From contig JASANH010001408.1 of assembly GCA_030248295.1 (NCBI GenBank), positions 21,169 through 85,168 on the forward strand: a DNA stretch of 64,000 bases. Direction: 5' to 3'. The notes below the pieces were generated by a model that saw only the letters and a list, made by a program, of their open reading frames with translations, had not been told where the DNA came from and did not search any database. This document shows positions 1 to 12,030 of the stretch, piece after piece. Source of the stretch: Mesodorylaimus sp. YZB2_4. Its lineage: Eukaryota > Nematoda > Enoplea > Dorylaimida > Dorylaimidae. Numbering within the stretch: position 1 is the first letter of the stretch; each line of letters opens with the position of its first letter. The translations under genes were made by a program, and so were the position numbers.

Positions 1-34
1 CGGGGCAAACGCATTTCTTGGTCAATCGCCAAAC

Positions 35-85
35 GGCGAACTACAAGTTGCTAGGCGACGACCCGCCCACAAACTGTAGTTCGCC
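35..85. repeat. short hairpin-forming inverted repeat
   Basis: Two perfect 11-base arms, GGCGAACTACA at 35-45 and TGTAGTTCGCC at 75-85, enclose a 29-base loop. No gene is recognisable around it. It may be the end of a mobile element cut by the window edge. Confidence 0.4.
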
Positions 86-322
86 TTTTTGCTTTAAACT
101 GCCCCCGCGAGGTGCCCCCCTCTTTTTTTAAGTCCTCCCTTTTTTCCCTCCTTTAGCAACGCGTTGCTACAGACGCGAGCAGACTGTTTGCAATAAGCAG
201 TCGCAGTTCGCGCTTGATTTGAACGTAAAACATCATCAAAATGCTGTCTGCTTCTGGCGGCAACGGCGCGAGGAGGCGGGGCCGTGTTGCATTACCGAGA
301 TAGCGCGCTAAACCTACGTGAC

Positions 323-676
323 CTATGTCGCAGACGTAGCGGTGGGCGAACTTTCTGTCAAAGGACTTTTGGATAATATTCTTGTCGTACTGAAAGCGCA
401 ATCCCCGCGATAATTCTCATAATGCATCGGGAGGAAAAACTTGGAAAATTTTAGAACTAGATGATATTGGGACTACAGAACCTGTCTCTACTGTACTGTA
501 TATGAGATAGCCATGTGGAATGCGCGCTCCTGCCACTCCCGCTGCCTATTACGCATGATTCTACGCTGCACAGACCAAAACTGCCGCGATTGCCATGAGC
601 CCCCAGGAATGAGTCCTGGGAGGCCATACCCAATTTTCTGTTTTCTAGAATACTGCAAGGACATCTTTGCAGTTTG
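323..676 (+). repeat. left arm of a large inverted repeat
   Basis: This stretch is repeated in inverted orientation at 1541-1893 with only a few mismatches over about 354 bp. It contains a small internal hairpin around CCCAGGAATGAGTCCTGGG. Both arms have open frames, but none resembles a known protein. The arms could be the ends of a foldback DNA transposon or the result of an inverted duplication. I saw no target duplication flanking them. Confidence 0.8.
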
Positions 677-1540
677 AAGCGGCGTTACTTCGAAGTTAAA
701 TTTTTCTAAAGTTCTTCAAAGATGTCCTGAAGCTTTTCAAAGATCTCTAAAACGCAGTTCTTGTTGTTGGTGGCAGTCCTTTAGAATTTGTTTAAAAGAT
801 GTCCTAAAGCTTTTCAAAGATCCCTAGAGTGCAGTTCCTGTTGATTGGGGCTGTCCTTGAGAATTTCGCATCACGGAATCGATATTTTACTAAGCTAAGA
901 CAATCCCTACAGCAGATCTCATCAGATCTATTCCTTAGAAATTAACAAGGCAACATATATGGCAAAATGAAAAAACAGACAAGCTCGTGTGTTCTAAAGT
1001 ATACTGAGAAAAGAAAGAAAAAAGCTCCAAGTTTTTTTCCTTACGAAATCGCTGACGAATCAGGGCGACTGCCTTTCCTCGATTGTTCTTCCGCATCGGC
1101 GTAGTAAAAAGCTGTCGGCAGATGTCTTTGCGAAACCATTTGAACAAACTCTGGAGACCGCCACGGACATGGCGAGCCCAAATGAGTTTTAGAAGGGGGG
1201 CTATATTTTATTATCATTTCCTTTCCCGTTGATTTACTTTTCTTGTTTTTGGTAAAAAATGGCACTTTCAATAATAAACTGCTGAATAAATTTGTTTCTG
1301 AAAAATCAAAGTCCAGTGTTTCTTTAAATGAATAAGTCTACTGCCCCAAAATTGGAAGGAAAGGCATTATCTTAGTCATTCTTGGCCTAGTAGCCGTCAA
1401 AATACTACGATGTTGGCCCGTGGAGGAAAGGCAGCACCAGAACGGGGAATTACGACAAGGGAGAGGCGGACAAGGATAAACGATGTCGTCTTTACGCTAG
1501 ATAATTACAGTGTATTCCACTCCCTTAGACTTCTTTCGGT
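677..1540. other. spacer of the inverted repeat, with a 77-bp tandem duplication
   Basis: No coding region is recognised. Positions 718-794 and 795-870 are two diverged copies of a 77-bp unit, each starting with AAAGATGTCCT and containing AGCTTTTCAAAGAT. The rest is AT-rich unique-looking sequence. Confidence 0.5.
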
Positions 1541-1893
1541 AAACTGCAAAGATGTCCTTGCAGTATTCTAGAAAACAGAAAATTGGGTATGGCCTCCCAG
1601 GACTCATTCCTGGGGGCTCATGGCAATCGCGGCAGTTTTGGTCTGTGCAGCGTAGAATCATGCGTAATAGGCAGCGAGAGTGGCAGGAGCGCGCATTCCA
1701 CATGGCTATCTCATATACAGTACAGTAGAGACAGGTTCTGTAGTCCCAATATCATCTAGTTCTAAAATTTTCCAAGTTTTTCCTCCCGATGCATTATGAG
1801 AATTATCGCGGGGATTGCGCTTTCAGTACGACAAGAATATTATCCAAAAGTCCTTTGACAGAAAGTTCGCCCACCGCTACGTCTGCGACATAT
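1541..1893 (-). repeat. right arm of the large inverted repeat
   Basis: This is the reverse complement of 323-676. Differences are scattered single bases, for example within the CACTCCCGC/GCGAGAGTG segment, so the two arms are recent duplicates or are kept alike by gene conversion. From 1894 to 2605 I see no gene. Confidence 0.8.
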
Positions 1894-2689
1894 GTAGGTG
1901 CTGTAATCGGCAAGTCGTTCAAGCAAGTGCATGTCGAAATGGGGATCGCAACAGACGAGCGTGACTGTGATGGGAGAAATGCGGACTAAGTAGCGCTCTC
2001 TGGACTCCAGCCAGCGAACTTATCATCTTCGTCAGTGCCTTGATTTGTGCACTAGCACAGCCCTGCAAAGTTAGAATTAATCTGCGTTTTTCTCAGGCTT
2101 TGCTATAATTTCACGTCCGTCATGACTAATTTGTTAGATCTGTTCGCGCTTTCACAGCTAATTTTTAAAGAGCAGTGAAGTCTGGAGTGAAGCGATGTTT
2201 CCAAAGTGCATCCTAGCCCCTCTTTTCGGCCGACTGGAAGTGAATTGGGTGGGTCATGCCACATGGTGTTCTGAGTGCACATGCTTGGGGAAATATTCGA
2301 GGGGTCAACAAAATAAGTGTTCACAGAGCACAACCCGCACATTGAAGTCTGTCTGCGACTTCGCAGCTTAGGCTACACCACATCAGACCAATCGCAAGCT
2401 TTTGCCACCCACTATGTGGTTGCTAAATCCTAATGTCATATGTATTCTTTTTCGATATTCTTGTACCGACTCTAGAGTGCCCCGCGTCTTTGAAGTCGGA
2501 TAACGATGATGAGATTAATCCCGTATGTAATCCTGAGTTACTCTAGTCGCCTAGTCAGTGCGAGTAGCAAATTATTTGAAGCTCTTTTTCTATTAACTAT
2601 TCTAGCTTACGGAGACATTCAATGGTTCAGGTATGATTTTTGGATTGTTAGCTGTGGTGGCCATACTTAATCCTTAGCCAAGCACCACA

Positions 2690-2823
2690 CGGCGCACTCG
2701 AGGCCTAAGGAACACACGCATATTTCGCAATCATTTACCCAGGCGGGAGTCGAACCCTTCCCTGTAGTGGGCACTCAGCGCGAAATGCAAACCTCTTAAC
2801 CGCTAGGCCACGATCCAGGTTCC
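2690..2823 (-). repeat. tRNA-derived SINE, copy 1
   Basis: On the minus strand there is an A-box-like TGGCCTAGCGGTTAAGAGG and a B-box GGGTTCGACTCCC, followed by a body starting GGTAAATGATT and containing CTCGAGTGCGC. The same body follows the tRNA-like heads at 18318 and 51864. The cloverleaf stems do not pair well, so this is a SINE head and not a working tRNA gene. It lies inside a TM9SF intron, antisense to that gene. Confidence 0.65.
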
Positions 2824-4245
2824 GTGTCTACGTTATCAGTTAAATGCTGCACGTATGGGAACAGGGGTCGGCCTTTCGCAACCAACTTATAGCACTAATT
2901 GTTTTCAGCATTGTCAATTCGCTGGTGATCGTATTATTTTTGAGCGGCATGATGGCCATGATCATGCTTCGTACGCTGCATCGGGATATCGCTCGCTATA
3001 ACCAACTGGACAATGCGGTATGTCAATTTATAATTCGTGTGCCATCTCGTGTGCGCATTGGAACAATTTAGGAGGACGCCCAAGAGAAATTTGGGTGGAA
3101 ACTTGTACACGGTGATGTGTTTCGTCCACCACGGCACGGCATGCTCTTGTCTGTGTTCATCGGCAGCGGGGCGCAACTGTTTTGCATGATCAGCATTACT
3201 CTGAGTAAGGATTTGAGGAAATGCTGTTGGGACGATTATTAATCGATAAGCGTTCCTTTTTAGTTTTCGCCGGTTTGGGATTTTTATCGCCAGCCAATCG
3301 CGGAGCTTTGATGACGTGCGCTATCGTGTTGTACGTGTGTTTCGGTGTGGTGGCTGGATTCGTGTCGGCTCGTATATATACAAGAGTAAGTGGGTATTAG
3401 AAGTGACTGCAGCGCCCAGATGTGCCAGATAGTAGTTCTTTACTGCTAATGATAAGGGCCCATTCCATTGTCGTGACCACTGGCACTGTGACATTTTTTA
3501 TGTCGGTGTTGGTTTTGGGTCTGGTAACAAATTGAGCGTTCTCTATAGTTTTGTTTCACAGTGAGTGGCAGGTCACGTGTGGCATCAGTCTTGGAAGGCG
3601 ACAGGAGTAGTCCGGTGTCTGATATTTTTAAACTGGGTGTGATTGTCGGAGAGCTGATCGTGAGTGATTACCGCTCGAACCCTGCTATTATGTGTGTTTA
3701 TTCTCTCTTTTCGTTCTAGTGTTCGGCGGGTTGCGCTGGAAGACAAATATATTGATGAGTAGTTTCTTCGTACCTGGGTAAGCGGGGGAATGGCCTCGGC
3801 TCACTCTCGCGCGGCCACCATTTGCGCCTCGCGCTAGACAGTGTAACCAAGTCTGGCGGAGGAGGGAGTGTGGGCAGCACAAAAAGTCCAAATAAAGCAG
3901 GCAAGTCGACTTGCCTGCGGCTGAAACATCAACCCGAGAGGTTGACTCTTTCCATTCAGGGGAGATCGATTTCTCTCTCCCGCTCGTCAGAGGGTTACAA
4001 CAGCCTGGGAGCTACGGGATGCTTTCATCTTTGCTGACATTCTGACTAGCTCCTATGGGCTAGCAGTGCAGCCCAAGCATGGTGGGCGTAGCAGAAGTTG
4101 TGGCCGACCGAAGTCAGATTGGTTGATTTTGAACTACTAGCTGACCAATATTGTGATCAAGCCTAACAAGGCGCAAGAGAGGATGTGGGAGAAAACTACG
4201 GCTAGGACGAGTCTAGGGCTGCATCTGCGACTGACACATGAATTT

Positions 4246-4265
4246 GGGGGGGGGGGGGGGGGGGG
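4246..4265. repeat. poly-G tract
   Basis: An uninterrupted run of about 20 G lies in a TM9SF intron. The rest of that intron (3778-4519) shows no feature. Similar runs of C or G occur at 15539-15549, 57387-57400 and 62610-62619. Confidence 0.9.
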
Positions 4266-5824
4266 ACATTTCCCAGCTCGGGAGTTGAATGATTCGCCTT
4301 CACCCGCCGCGGCCTGCCAAGCAAGATGGTTGCAGCAAGCCTAGTAAGCTTATCTGGGCATGGTATACGAGTATCGTCGATTCGAGAGGGCTGTCCTCCT
4401 CTGTCTTACCTGCCCCGTTCAAGCATACCTTTCTGCTAGAGGGTCGCAGAGACGCTGAATACTGTAGCATCGATGCAGCCTAGCTGACGACGGGGATGAA
4501 TGAAATCTCGTTGTTTTAGGATCGTATTCGGTATATTCTTCGTGTGCAACTTGATATTGTGGGGCAAAGGATCGTCGGGCGCCATTCCATTCACGACGCT
4601 GTTGGCCGTTTTGGCTTTATGATTCGGAGTCAGCATTCCGTTGACGTTCATTGGGGCCTATTTCGGTTTCAAGAAGCGAATACGTGTTTTGCTGGTTGTT
4701 ATTTTACCCAAGGGGCTTATGATTGTATTTTAAGCCGATCGAGCATCCGGTTCATACAAATCAAATACCGCGTCAAGTGCCGCCGCAAAGTTTGTACGCG
4801 AAACCGCTTCCGGGCATGATTATGGGTGGAATATTGCCTTTTAGTTGCATATTTATTCAACTATTCTTCATCTTGAATAGCATTTGGTAAGTGAGCTTTG
4901 TTGTCTCTATCTGTATGCTTCCCAATGTGGCGGATTCGTCAGTTTCTGAAAGCACTATAATCAGGGATCTGATAAGAAATGGGTGGAATCAGGGAAGCCA
5001 GGCGAGCACAGACTGGCTTTGTCGTTGGTCGGGCCCAGACCGGCTCTTTTTTATTTTAATTTCAGGATGGGGTGGGGGTTTATGCCCTTTAAATATGGGC
5101 GTCGGAAGTAGCATTCATTTTGATTTTGGGGCCCATTAAACTTATTACATGTTCGGATTTTTGATTTTGGTACTCATCATTTTGATTATTACTTGCTCGG
5201 AGGCCACAGTTTTTCTGTGCTACTTCCATCTGTGCGCCGAGGTAAGGTATTGAATGATGGGATGATGGGGATGTGTAACGCTTGTGTACAATGCTTGGCT
5301 ACTGGTGTATAGCAGTAGGCATTGGGGGAACTGAAAATTTAAGCATGTCTAGTCAGGATTCGTACAGGACTGGAAAGTCAGGAAATCTGAGAAGTGCCTG
5401 GAAAAATAAGAATTTTCGAGCCCAAGTCAGGGGAAACTGGGACGCTGCGTTTGAGGCTCCTATTTTCGGGTCACTCGTTTTTTCAATAAATCTGTTGAGC
5501 ATTCTGGAAGTCCGTAAATCAGTCGAAATCGATTTAGTATTGGTGGGACAATGTGAGGAAATCACGTTTCTGTCTGGAAAACTTGGAAAAAGTCAGGAAG
5601 AAGCATTTTACGCTCCTTGTATGAACCGTGCTGGTGGTCTTGATCTGCTTGACTAGGTGATGTTTGATTTCAGGACTACCATTGGTGGTGGCGCGCGTTC
5701 TTCAGGAGTGGTTTCACGGCTATCTATCTGTTCGGTTACAGCGTTCATTATTTCACGGCGAAGTTATCGATTAGTGGATTTGTGTCGATGGTGTTGTACT
5801 TTAGCTACACGCTGATCATGGTAT

Positions 5825-8483
5825 TCCGCCGATATTTCAAGAAAATTAGTCGAGTTGTTGTCTACCACTCGCCAGGAGCGCAATGTTCTTCATGGATGCT
5901 GAGATCAGCTAGTAGCTCTATGCACGACTAGTCGGTCGTTTCGAATTTCGTTTTTGTATTGTTAGGTTGATTTCTCTTGGCGAGGTGTCTTGATGCGAAA
6001 CACGATTTTGGAATTGCTCGACATTGAAATTCACGATCCAGGGCCAGCAATTTTTTCAGTCCAGGACTATCTTTTATGCTGTTCGGAACAATTATCTGTA
6101 TTTGCAGACAAGGTCACGTAATTAGTTACAGTATGGGACTGGTCATTTTAGATGCACTGACTACAGGAAATGGCGAGATGGCCAATGGTGCATTCTGTAG
6201 GCCATGCGCGCTCTTTGTTGTTGACAAAGCGGATCAATCTTACAACAAGCTCGGCAAATTAGTGACTCTTCTGTTTAAAGATTTTCACGTAAGTCATTTT
6301 TATTAATCGTTTTAATTTTATGATATCTAATTTCATGTCATCTCTTATCAGAAAGCTTCGGAGAAATTCAATGAACATCAAACGAAGAAATATCATTCAG
6401 CGGCAGTTGAGAAAGAATTTAATTTTTGGAAGACGGGACAAGGTCGTCGAACTTCTGTTGATGTTCCCCTCAGCGTTTAGGAGGCCGACCAGGTGGAAAA
6501 AACCCTAGATGTAAATTTGTGACTGCCATTCTTGTGTTGAACATACAGTACGTAGTCACAGAACAGATTTTTCAGATTGAAAAGTATTGCAAAAGTAATC
6601 GTTTTCTGTGGCCGCCAGAACTTGGCCCTGCGCGGACATCGCGAAGATAATGATATTTTCACTGATAATCAATCTGTTCAAGATGGAAATTTCGAAGCAC
6701 TCACGCGTCTTTGTGCGCAGTCAGGCGATATGGTTCTAAAAAATCACTCGAAAACAAGCGCTCGCAAAGCCACTCACGTTTCACCCCAGATTCAAAATGA
6801 ATTGACTTTCTGGCAATCAGGTTGTTCGATCGTTGGTATTTCAGGAAAACATTGTTACGAGGGCAAATGCAACTAAATGTTTCTCTGTCTTGGCGGACGA
6901 AGCAACGGACATCTTAGACCGGGAGGTCTTATGCTACTCAATTCGATTTGTAAAGAATGAGGTAATTATTTTTTTGAATTGGGCTCATTTGGTCTGTGGA
7001 TTGAGAGCGATGGCGAATCGATTTTTTTTGTTGCATTAAGGAGACAGAGCCCTCAGAACTTTTCTTGGGTTATCTACACGTTGTTGATGTTAGTGGAGGA
7101 GGCCTGGCTACTGCCCTGTTAACGGCTTTGAAAAGCGCTGGCTTGGATTTATCGTATTTGTATGGACAAGGATATGATGGCGCCAGGGCCATGAAAGGTA
7201 TTGTTGGGTAGTCTGCGAATGAGTTTTTTAAATGTTTGATTACATTTCTTTCAGGCGTCAACAAAAGAGTTCAAGCTCGTGTCCAGCAGCAGTAGCACAA
7301 AAAAGCTGTATACATGCACTGCGCATCGCACTCAGTAAATTTGGTTCTCAATTTTGCTTTAGTGGTGGATGCAGTTCGAATGGCTGTGGACAAAATTAAA
7401 GAAGTCGGGCTGTTATCCACACGCCATCCTATGCGGAAAGAGAAGTTATTGGAAGTCATTCGGTCATCCTCTGATACTGCGGCACACGCTCGTCCGCATT
7501 TTATCGAACTGTGTCCCACGAGGTAATGAGTTTAAACTTGAGTAAATTTTCTGATATTTTTCAGAGAATGCTTTGTTAACTTTTTCAGGTGAATGAAACG
7601 TCAGGATGTGATCAGGATATTTTTCGTCTTATTTTAACACATCTACGAAACGTTTTAGCATATTTTGACTTTTTCGAAGGACTAGAGGATGCGGATGCGA
7701 TTTCTGGATGCGATTTCTAGGGATTTGGTCAGAATATCGACGAACTTGCGGAAACGCAGTATCGATCTCATCGAATGTTGTCGTCAAGTAGCTGATTTAC
7801 GCCACCGGTTGCGCAATTATCAAGAAGACGATCGATTTTTTAATAGGGTTTACACGAAGGCTTTAGACAGTGAGTTGTCACTGATCACTTTTGCCGAGGG
7901 TGAGTGGGTGTCTCATTCAGAATTGACTATAATCGTTGGTATTGATGGCATTCCTGTGAACCGAAATAAGCTTTCAAGACGGCAATATTGCGAACAGAGA
8001 ATTTATTTGCCGTATCTGAAAGACTTGGATGATCAATTGGGCGATCGGTTCAGGGATCATCAAAACGGATATTTTCTCTACAGTACCTGATTCCTTCATT
8101 TTTCGGCTGGGTGACTCCCTGATTTAGTTGCTAATTCACATCTTTCGCCGTCTTCACGCGCTGATGACCGTAAGGTCATTGAGGCATTTCGCTTCTACAC
8201 TGAACACAGCGATGGATTTGAAGTGACTGAGCAAGGATTTCTGGATGAATATCGTCGTTGGAAACATCGTTTTGACGGCTTGAAAAAGTAGGAATTGCCA
8301 AAAAATGCTTGCGAACCATTGACATTCTGTGCCAAGATCGGGCGAGATTGGTTCCCCAATGTTTCCAACTTGTTTAAGGTATTAAAATATTCCTCGACAG
8401 TGCAAGAAGGGTGGTTTGATTTTTTTCTCGTTGCAAAGATCTTGATCACTTTGGCAGCAACAGACGATGAAGTCGAGCGGGCG
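5825..8483 (+). pseudogene. hAT-superfamily transposase (DUF4371 / ZMYM1-like), decayed, 5' and central part
   Basis: The translated exons follow the DUF4371 hAT family. In order I see NGAFCRPCALF (6194 on), KLGKLVTLLFKDFH, a short intron 6289-6351, KYHSAAVEKEF, VIVFCGRQNLALRGHRED, DGNFEALTRLCAQSGD, ADEATDI, YGQGYDGARAMKG-like LYGQGYDGARAMK, CASHSVNLVLNFA, and the C-terminal dimerisation start FPNVSNLFKVL. Introns near 6289, 6961 and 7199 have GT-AG ends. Frameshifts and stops (for example after VDVPLSV near 6480) make it non-functional. The first 300 bp (5850-6180) match 23430-23730, so the element has at least two copies here. It truncates the TM9SF gene on its left. Its 3' end lies beyond the LTR element, at 15166. 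Confidence 0.8.
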
Positions 8484-8748
8484 TGTAACCACTTAGTTTA
8501 CTCGAACCCCGCACCCGACGGAGACACGGCACACACTCACCAAGAACAAGGCAGACATCCCCCTTATATACCTCCCCAATGGATCACTTTGGATAAATAA
8601 ACAGATCACCCGTATATCACACGAACTGGTCTTCTGAGTCTTCTGTTGTACTTTGATCGGGCGACCTGACATATTGATAGGCATCGTACCTTGATAACCG
8701 GTAACTGGCTTTGACTTGCTGGAACTAGATGGAAGAGTTAACACTACA
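8484..8748 (-). repeat. 3' LTR of the gag-only retrotransposon
   Basis: 265 bp, near-identical to 14901-15165. In element orientation it starts TGTAGTGTTAACTC and ends GGTTACA. It contains AATAAAC-like and TATATA-type motifs that could serve promoter and polyadenylation roles (inference). Confidence 0.85.
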
Positions 8749-11233
8749 CCCCTCACACCTCTACCTCACCGAAGGAGTATGGGCTTCCACTGCCCATGAA
8801 GCGGCTCAGTTATCAACGTACTACACTCCTGACTTAGCAGAGTATAACAAGTAATTATCGCGTTCCTACCAACCTAGTTGTCTTAGGGCTTTCCAAATCC
8901 AATAAATCAAAATGAATTACCAATATCCAGAAAGTAATATATTCTCAATATTCTAGTCGTTCTGATATTCTAACCATCATCCAAAGGTAAAGTTCTGACA
9001 TGACACCCATTGGCCCCTTCAGTTCGTAACCCGAGCTTCAGTCCCACAGCGTGAGCCATGGTTCCGTGACGTCAGCAAGGAGTACAAACTTCCGGTGCAC
9101 ACTAAGCGTGACAGGCCTAATTATCTTGATTATGAAAGGTGTCTCAGCTTATTCAAACATATATTAGCTTATCAATAAGTAATCAAAGCTTTAGCTTACA
9201 ACACTACACAGCGAACAGTGCAGAGATCGTTGAACCAAAATAGTCCATCATTGAAGTTGAAATCCGCATTGAAGTCGAAACGAGTTGCTGATAAGGTAGT
9301 TGGTGTGGATGGCTGGTACTGAGTGCGTCGAAACCGATTGAAGTTGAATAGCTGAACAATTAAGGAGTTGTTGTCGCGTTTGACTATCGTTTGGCAGGAA
9401 CGAATTTGACTAGAGGTAGCGGAAACGAAATTAAATTGATCGAGAGAATTGAATGAGCAAACATCGATTGACTGGAGTAGGTGAAATGAAGTTGACAAAA
9501 TATAGCGAAGATCGTTGAATAATAGGGAGGGGGAAGGTATACTCAGAGGTATTCAACCAAGTTCGAGGGTGGGGCCGGCCAAGTGAGAAGAAATTAGAGT
9601 CCGAAAATTGAAAAATCGATTACTTTGAGATTTAGAGTGAGGGTCGGGGCGGGAAAACAAAAAAGAAAAAGGAAAAAAAAGGGACGCACATACTCGTACA
9701 CATTGTTATACCCAAAAAGAAAAAGAGAAGAGGATCGTCGAAAATTGTTAGCAAGCCTAAGGCTTCAACACCATTGTCCCAAGTTGCTCGTCGTTGTTTA
9801 CTTACTGTCAGCCGAACTTGTGAATATATCGTTGATCGCCGCATCCGACCAGTAGATGGTCGCTGCCAAGACCAGGTCCGGAGAATACAATTCGATGCCG
9901 TCATCGATCGTATCATACCCAGCAGATTGGAGGTCCTGGTGACATGGACTTGAAAATATCGTAGGCGAAAACGTCCAAAATTCCGATTGATGGCGCTGGT
10001 ACGTCGTCCAATATTTGTCCAACCGTCGAGCCGAGGCCCCGGAATGGGATGGATGACGTAGTCGACAGGAAATAGGCTGACTTGTCCGTGAGTTGGAAAT
10101 GGATAGCAGGCGTTGAGCTCAGGCCAGGTTGGTTAGGGAAACGAATAAAAACGAGCTAGTATCGAATGATGAGCGAATTTGAGTGCAAGGACCCAACGCG
10201 TTTTGACAGGAAGAAGAGAAGGAGCCAAGGTCACTGATCCCCGGATTTGAAAAAAGGGGCAAATGTCTGAAGACCTGAGGTGAAAAAGAGCCAGTCCAAC
10301 CCAGACATAGTGGTATGCCAATAAAGAGGTGAGAGAAATTGCCCAAAGAAGCGCGACTTGACTAGGACCAAGAAGACGGTGCGCGCGGCAGCCACACGCA
10401 GCGGAGCGCGGGCGCAAAATAACTGACTGAGTGAACCACGAGGGGCGTTGATCAGTGCTGGCCATAAGAGGCAGGCGGGCAGGTGGCAACCAGGAATGGC
10501 TACGGAAGAAGGGAAGCGACGAGGCGCTGTAAGGAGGGTGGGTTGGGTGGACTGGGGAGACGGGTGTGAGAGCAAAGTGTAGAGTTATGTGCACTTGGAT
10601 AGGACAGGGGACATGCAGACGATGCCATCACGCCGATGTTGGTTCGCTTCCAGCCCTGGCCAGTAACTGGTAGGCGATAACGTGATGTGTCATGACTTCC
10701 ACCGTCTGCAGCGAAAATAGACAAACACGAATTCGTTAGAAGCCATCCCCACTGAACGAATTGAGCTGGAGGCGCCTGGCTGGGCGGCCATAAGTTGAGC
10801 AAAGCGAAAATATGCATTGACCATGTAGTTAATCGTGTGACCGAAAGGGTATATGCCTAAGGCAACCGTGGTGGGAATTCGTTGTAGGAGGCGATGAGCA
10901 TTGGGGATCAGTGGCTAAATGTTATCCTGACGGTTAGGTTGGACCCTTGAAAAAACAAAAGAATATATGATAAAAACGGAGGCAAAAGATAACCTCCGCT
11001 GGCTGTGTGCCATCTCGAACCATTCATGCAGTCGTAGCCACGTCGACCATCTGATGCGTAGAGTGGTCGGACGACTGTACAGGTATGCAGCAGTAGGCGT
11101 ATTGGAAATGCTGGCGGCATCGCGATTCCAATCGCTTTGGTGCCATGGATTTCAGAACTGACGTTAGATGAGCTACGATGTCTGCTCGAGTGTCATTGGT
11201 CGCTGCAAAGTGTTTGATGCCAGTCGTAGTGCG
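8749..11233 (-). other. 2.5-kb non-coding tail of the LTR element
   Basis: This region holds no recognisable pol domain on either strand. Open frames such as 10133-10594 minus are proline/serine-rich and resemble nothing I know. The 9220-9500 part is built from short repeated units of the GAAGTTGAA type. It probably replaces the missing pol of an autonomous relative. Confidence 0.5.
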
Positions 11234-11944
11234 TCAGTTCTTGGAGCTGGTAGCACGAGCGGCTTTCGTAGGTGCAGTCGAGACTACCTCACCACTTTCG
11301 ACGTTGGGGGCTGGGCTAGTTTGAAATGAGACGGGCGGAATGTCGTTGGCTTTCGATTGTTTCTTCACCCTTTGCTTAGACGAACGCATTGAGCTAGGAT
11401 TGGCAACCAACCCGTACCGGGCAGACTGGCCGTCACGTTGCTTGTGCGGAAGCAGCTGGTTGTCGCTTGGTTGTTTCGTATTGCCTGATTTGATCGACTT
11501 GACTTCTTTTCCACGCGGCTGCAATGCTGTGAAACGATTGACAGTCGTGCCTTTACCTGGCGCTGAAGGTCGATTGCGCACGAATGGAAGCTTGACTTTC
11601 TTGAGAAACCCGATATTGAACTTGACCATTTGAGGATGATGGCAAATCGTAGCGCCATATCGTTGGTTGATATCTTGTCCAATCAGCATGGTGAATGACT
11701 CGTCAGGATCGTACAAGATGACGACTTCATGCATGACTGTAACAGTACCAAATGTCAGACTCACAAACCTGGTTTCCATGATTTCTGGATTCGTGTTGTC
11801 CACGGTACGGATGTTGAGGGAACAGGGTTTGCATTTGCCAGTCCAATTTGGGTAGATACGTTTGTATGCCATATGGCTCATGATTGTGACATTGGCACCA
11901 GAATCTAGCACGACTTGCGTTTGTTGGCCATCGATACCAATAAC
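11234..11944 (-). CDS. retropepsin-like aspartic protease domain ORF
   Basis: The frame opens upstream of the first Met and carries VLDSGANVTIM, the DSGA active-site motif of retropepsins, followed by a flap region and the hydrophobic MLIGQDI segment that matches the ILG-type motif of this fold. After about 120 residues the domain gives way to a basic, Ser/Pro-rich tail and a stop, where an RT would normally follow. It sits directly downstream of gag and overlaps its 3' end in another frame, so a frameshift fusion to gag is likely (inference). No RT motif follows. Confidence 0.75.
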   Translation of the reverse strand, partial: VIGIDGQQTQVVLDSGANVTIMSHMAYKRIYPNWTGKCKPCSLNIRTVDNTNPEIMETRFVSLTFGTVTVMHEVVILYDPDESFTMLIGQDINQRYGATICHHPQMVKFNIGFLKKVKLPFVRNRPSAPGKGTTVNRFTALQPRGKEVKSIKSGNTKQPSDNQLLPHKQRDGQSARYGLVANPSSMRSSKQRVKKQSKANDIPPVSFQTSPAPNVESGEVVSTAPTKAARATSSKN

Positions 11945-12030
11945 GATTTCGCTTGGTTCCTCACAGCTTCAGCCATATCTGTTCCATACAATAATGGACA
12001 TCGGAATGGTCCATGGCCGGGTGTACGATT

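Larger units (their letters stand above)
2606..5822 (+). pseudogene. TM9SF (EMP70/nonaspanin) family gene, 3' half, decayed
   Basis: TM9SF proteins are nine-pass membrane proteins of the endosome/Golgi. Eight or nine consecutive exons of the membrane domain can be read: 2606-2630, 2909-3017, 3072-3204, 3264-3385, 3720-3777, 4520-4679, 4735-4886, 5130-5241 and 5674 to about 5822. Family landmarks include [57 protein letters not shown]-type YYMFGFLILV and TCSEAT. Most introns have GT-AG ends and keep phase, so this is not a processed copy. Damage: a TGA at 4620-4622 where the family has Trp; AT instead of GT at the donor after 4679; no AG acceptor before 5130; and a TAA at 5137-5139 where the family usually has Gln. 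The last exon, with the final membrane spans, is cut off by the hAT element near 5825. Upstream exons for the lumenal domain are not in the window. The family assignment is certain; the member (TM9SF2/4-like) is less so. Confidence 0.88.

Noticed and set aside
2747..2822. Functional tRNA gene (A and B boxes present)
   Set aside because: Acceptor and T stems do not pair, and the same head is followed by the same SINE body at two other loci.
10133..10817. Overlapping minus-strand ORFs of 105-153 codons as genes
   Set aside because: They are low-complexity Pro/Ser/Leu frames in the tail of an LTR element with no domain and no conserved start; likely chance.
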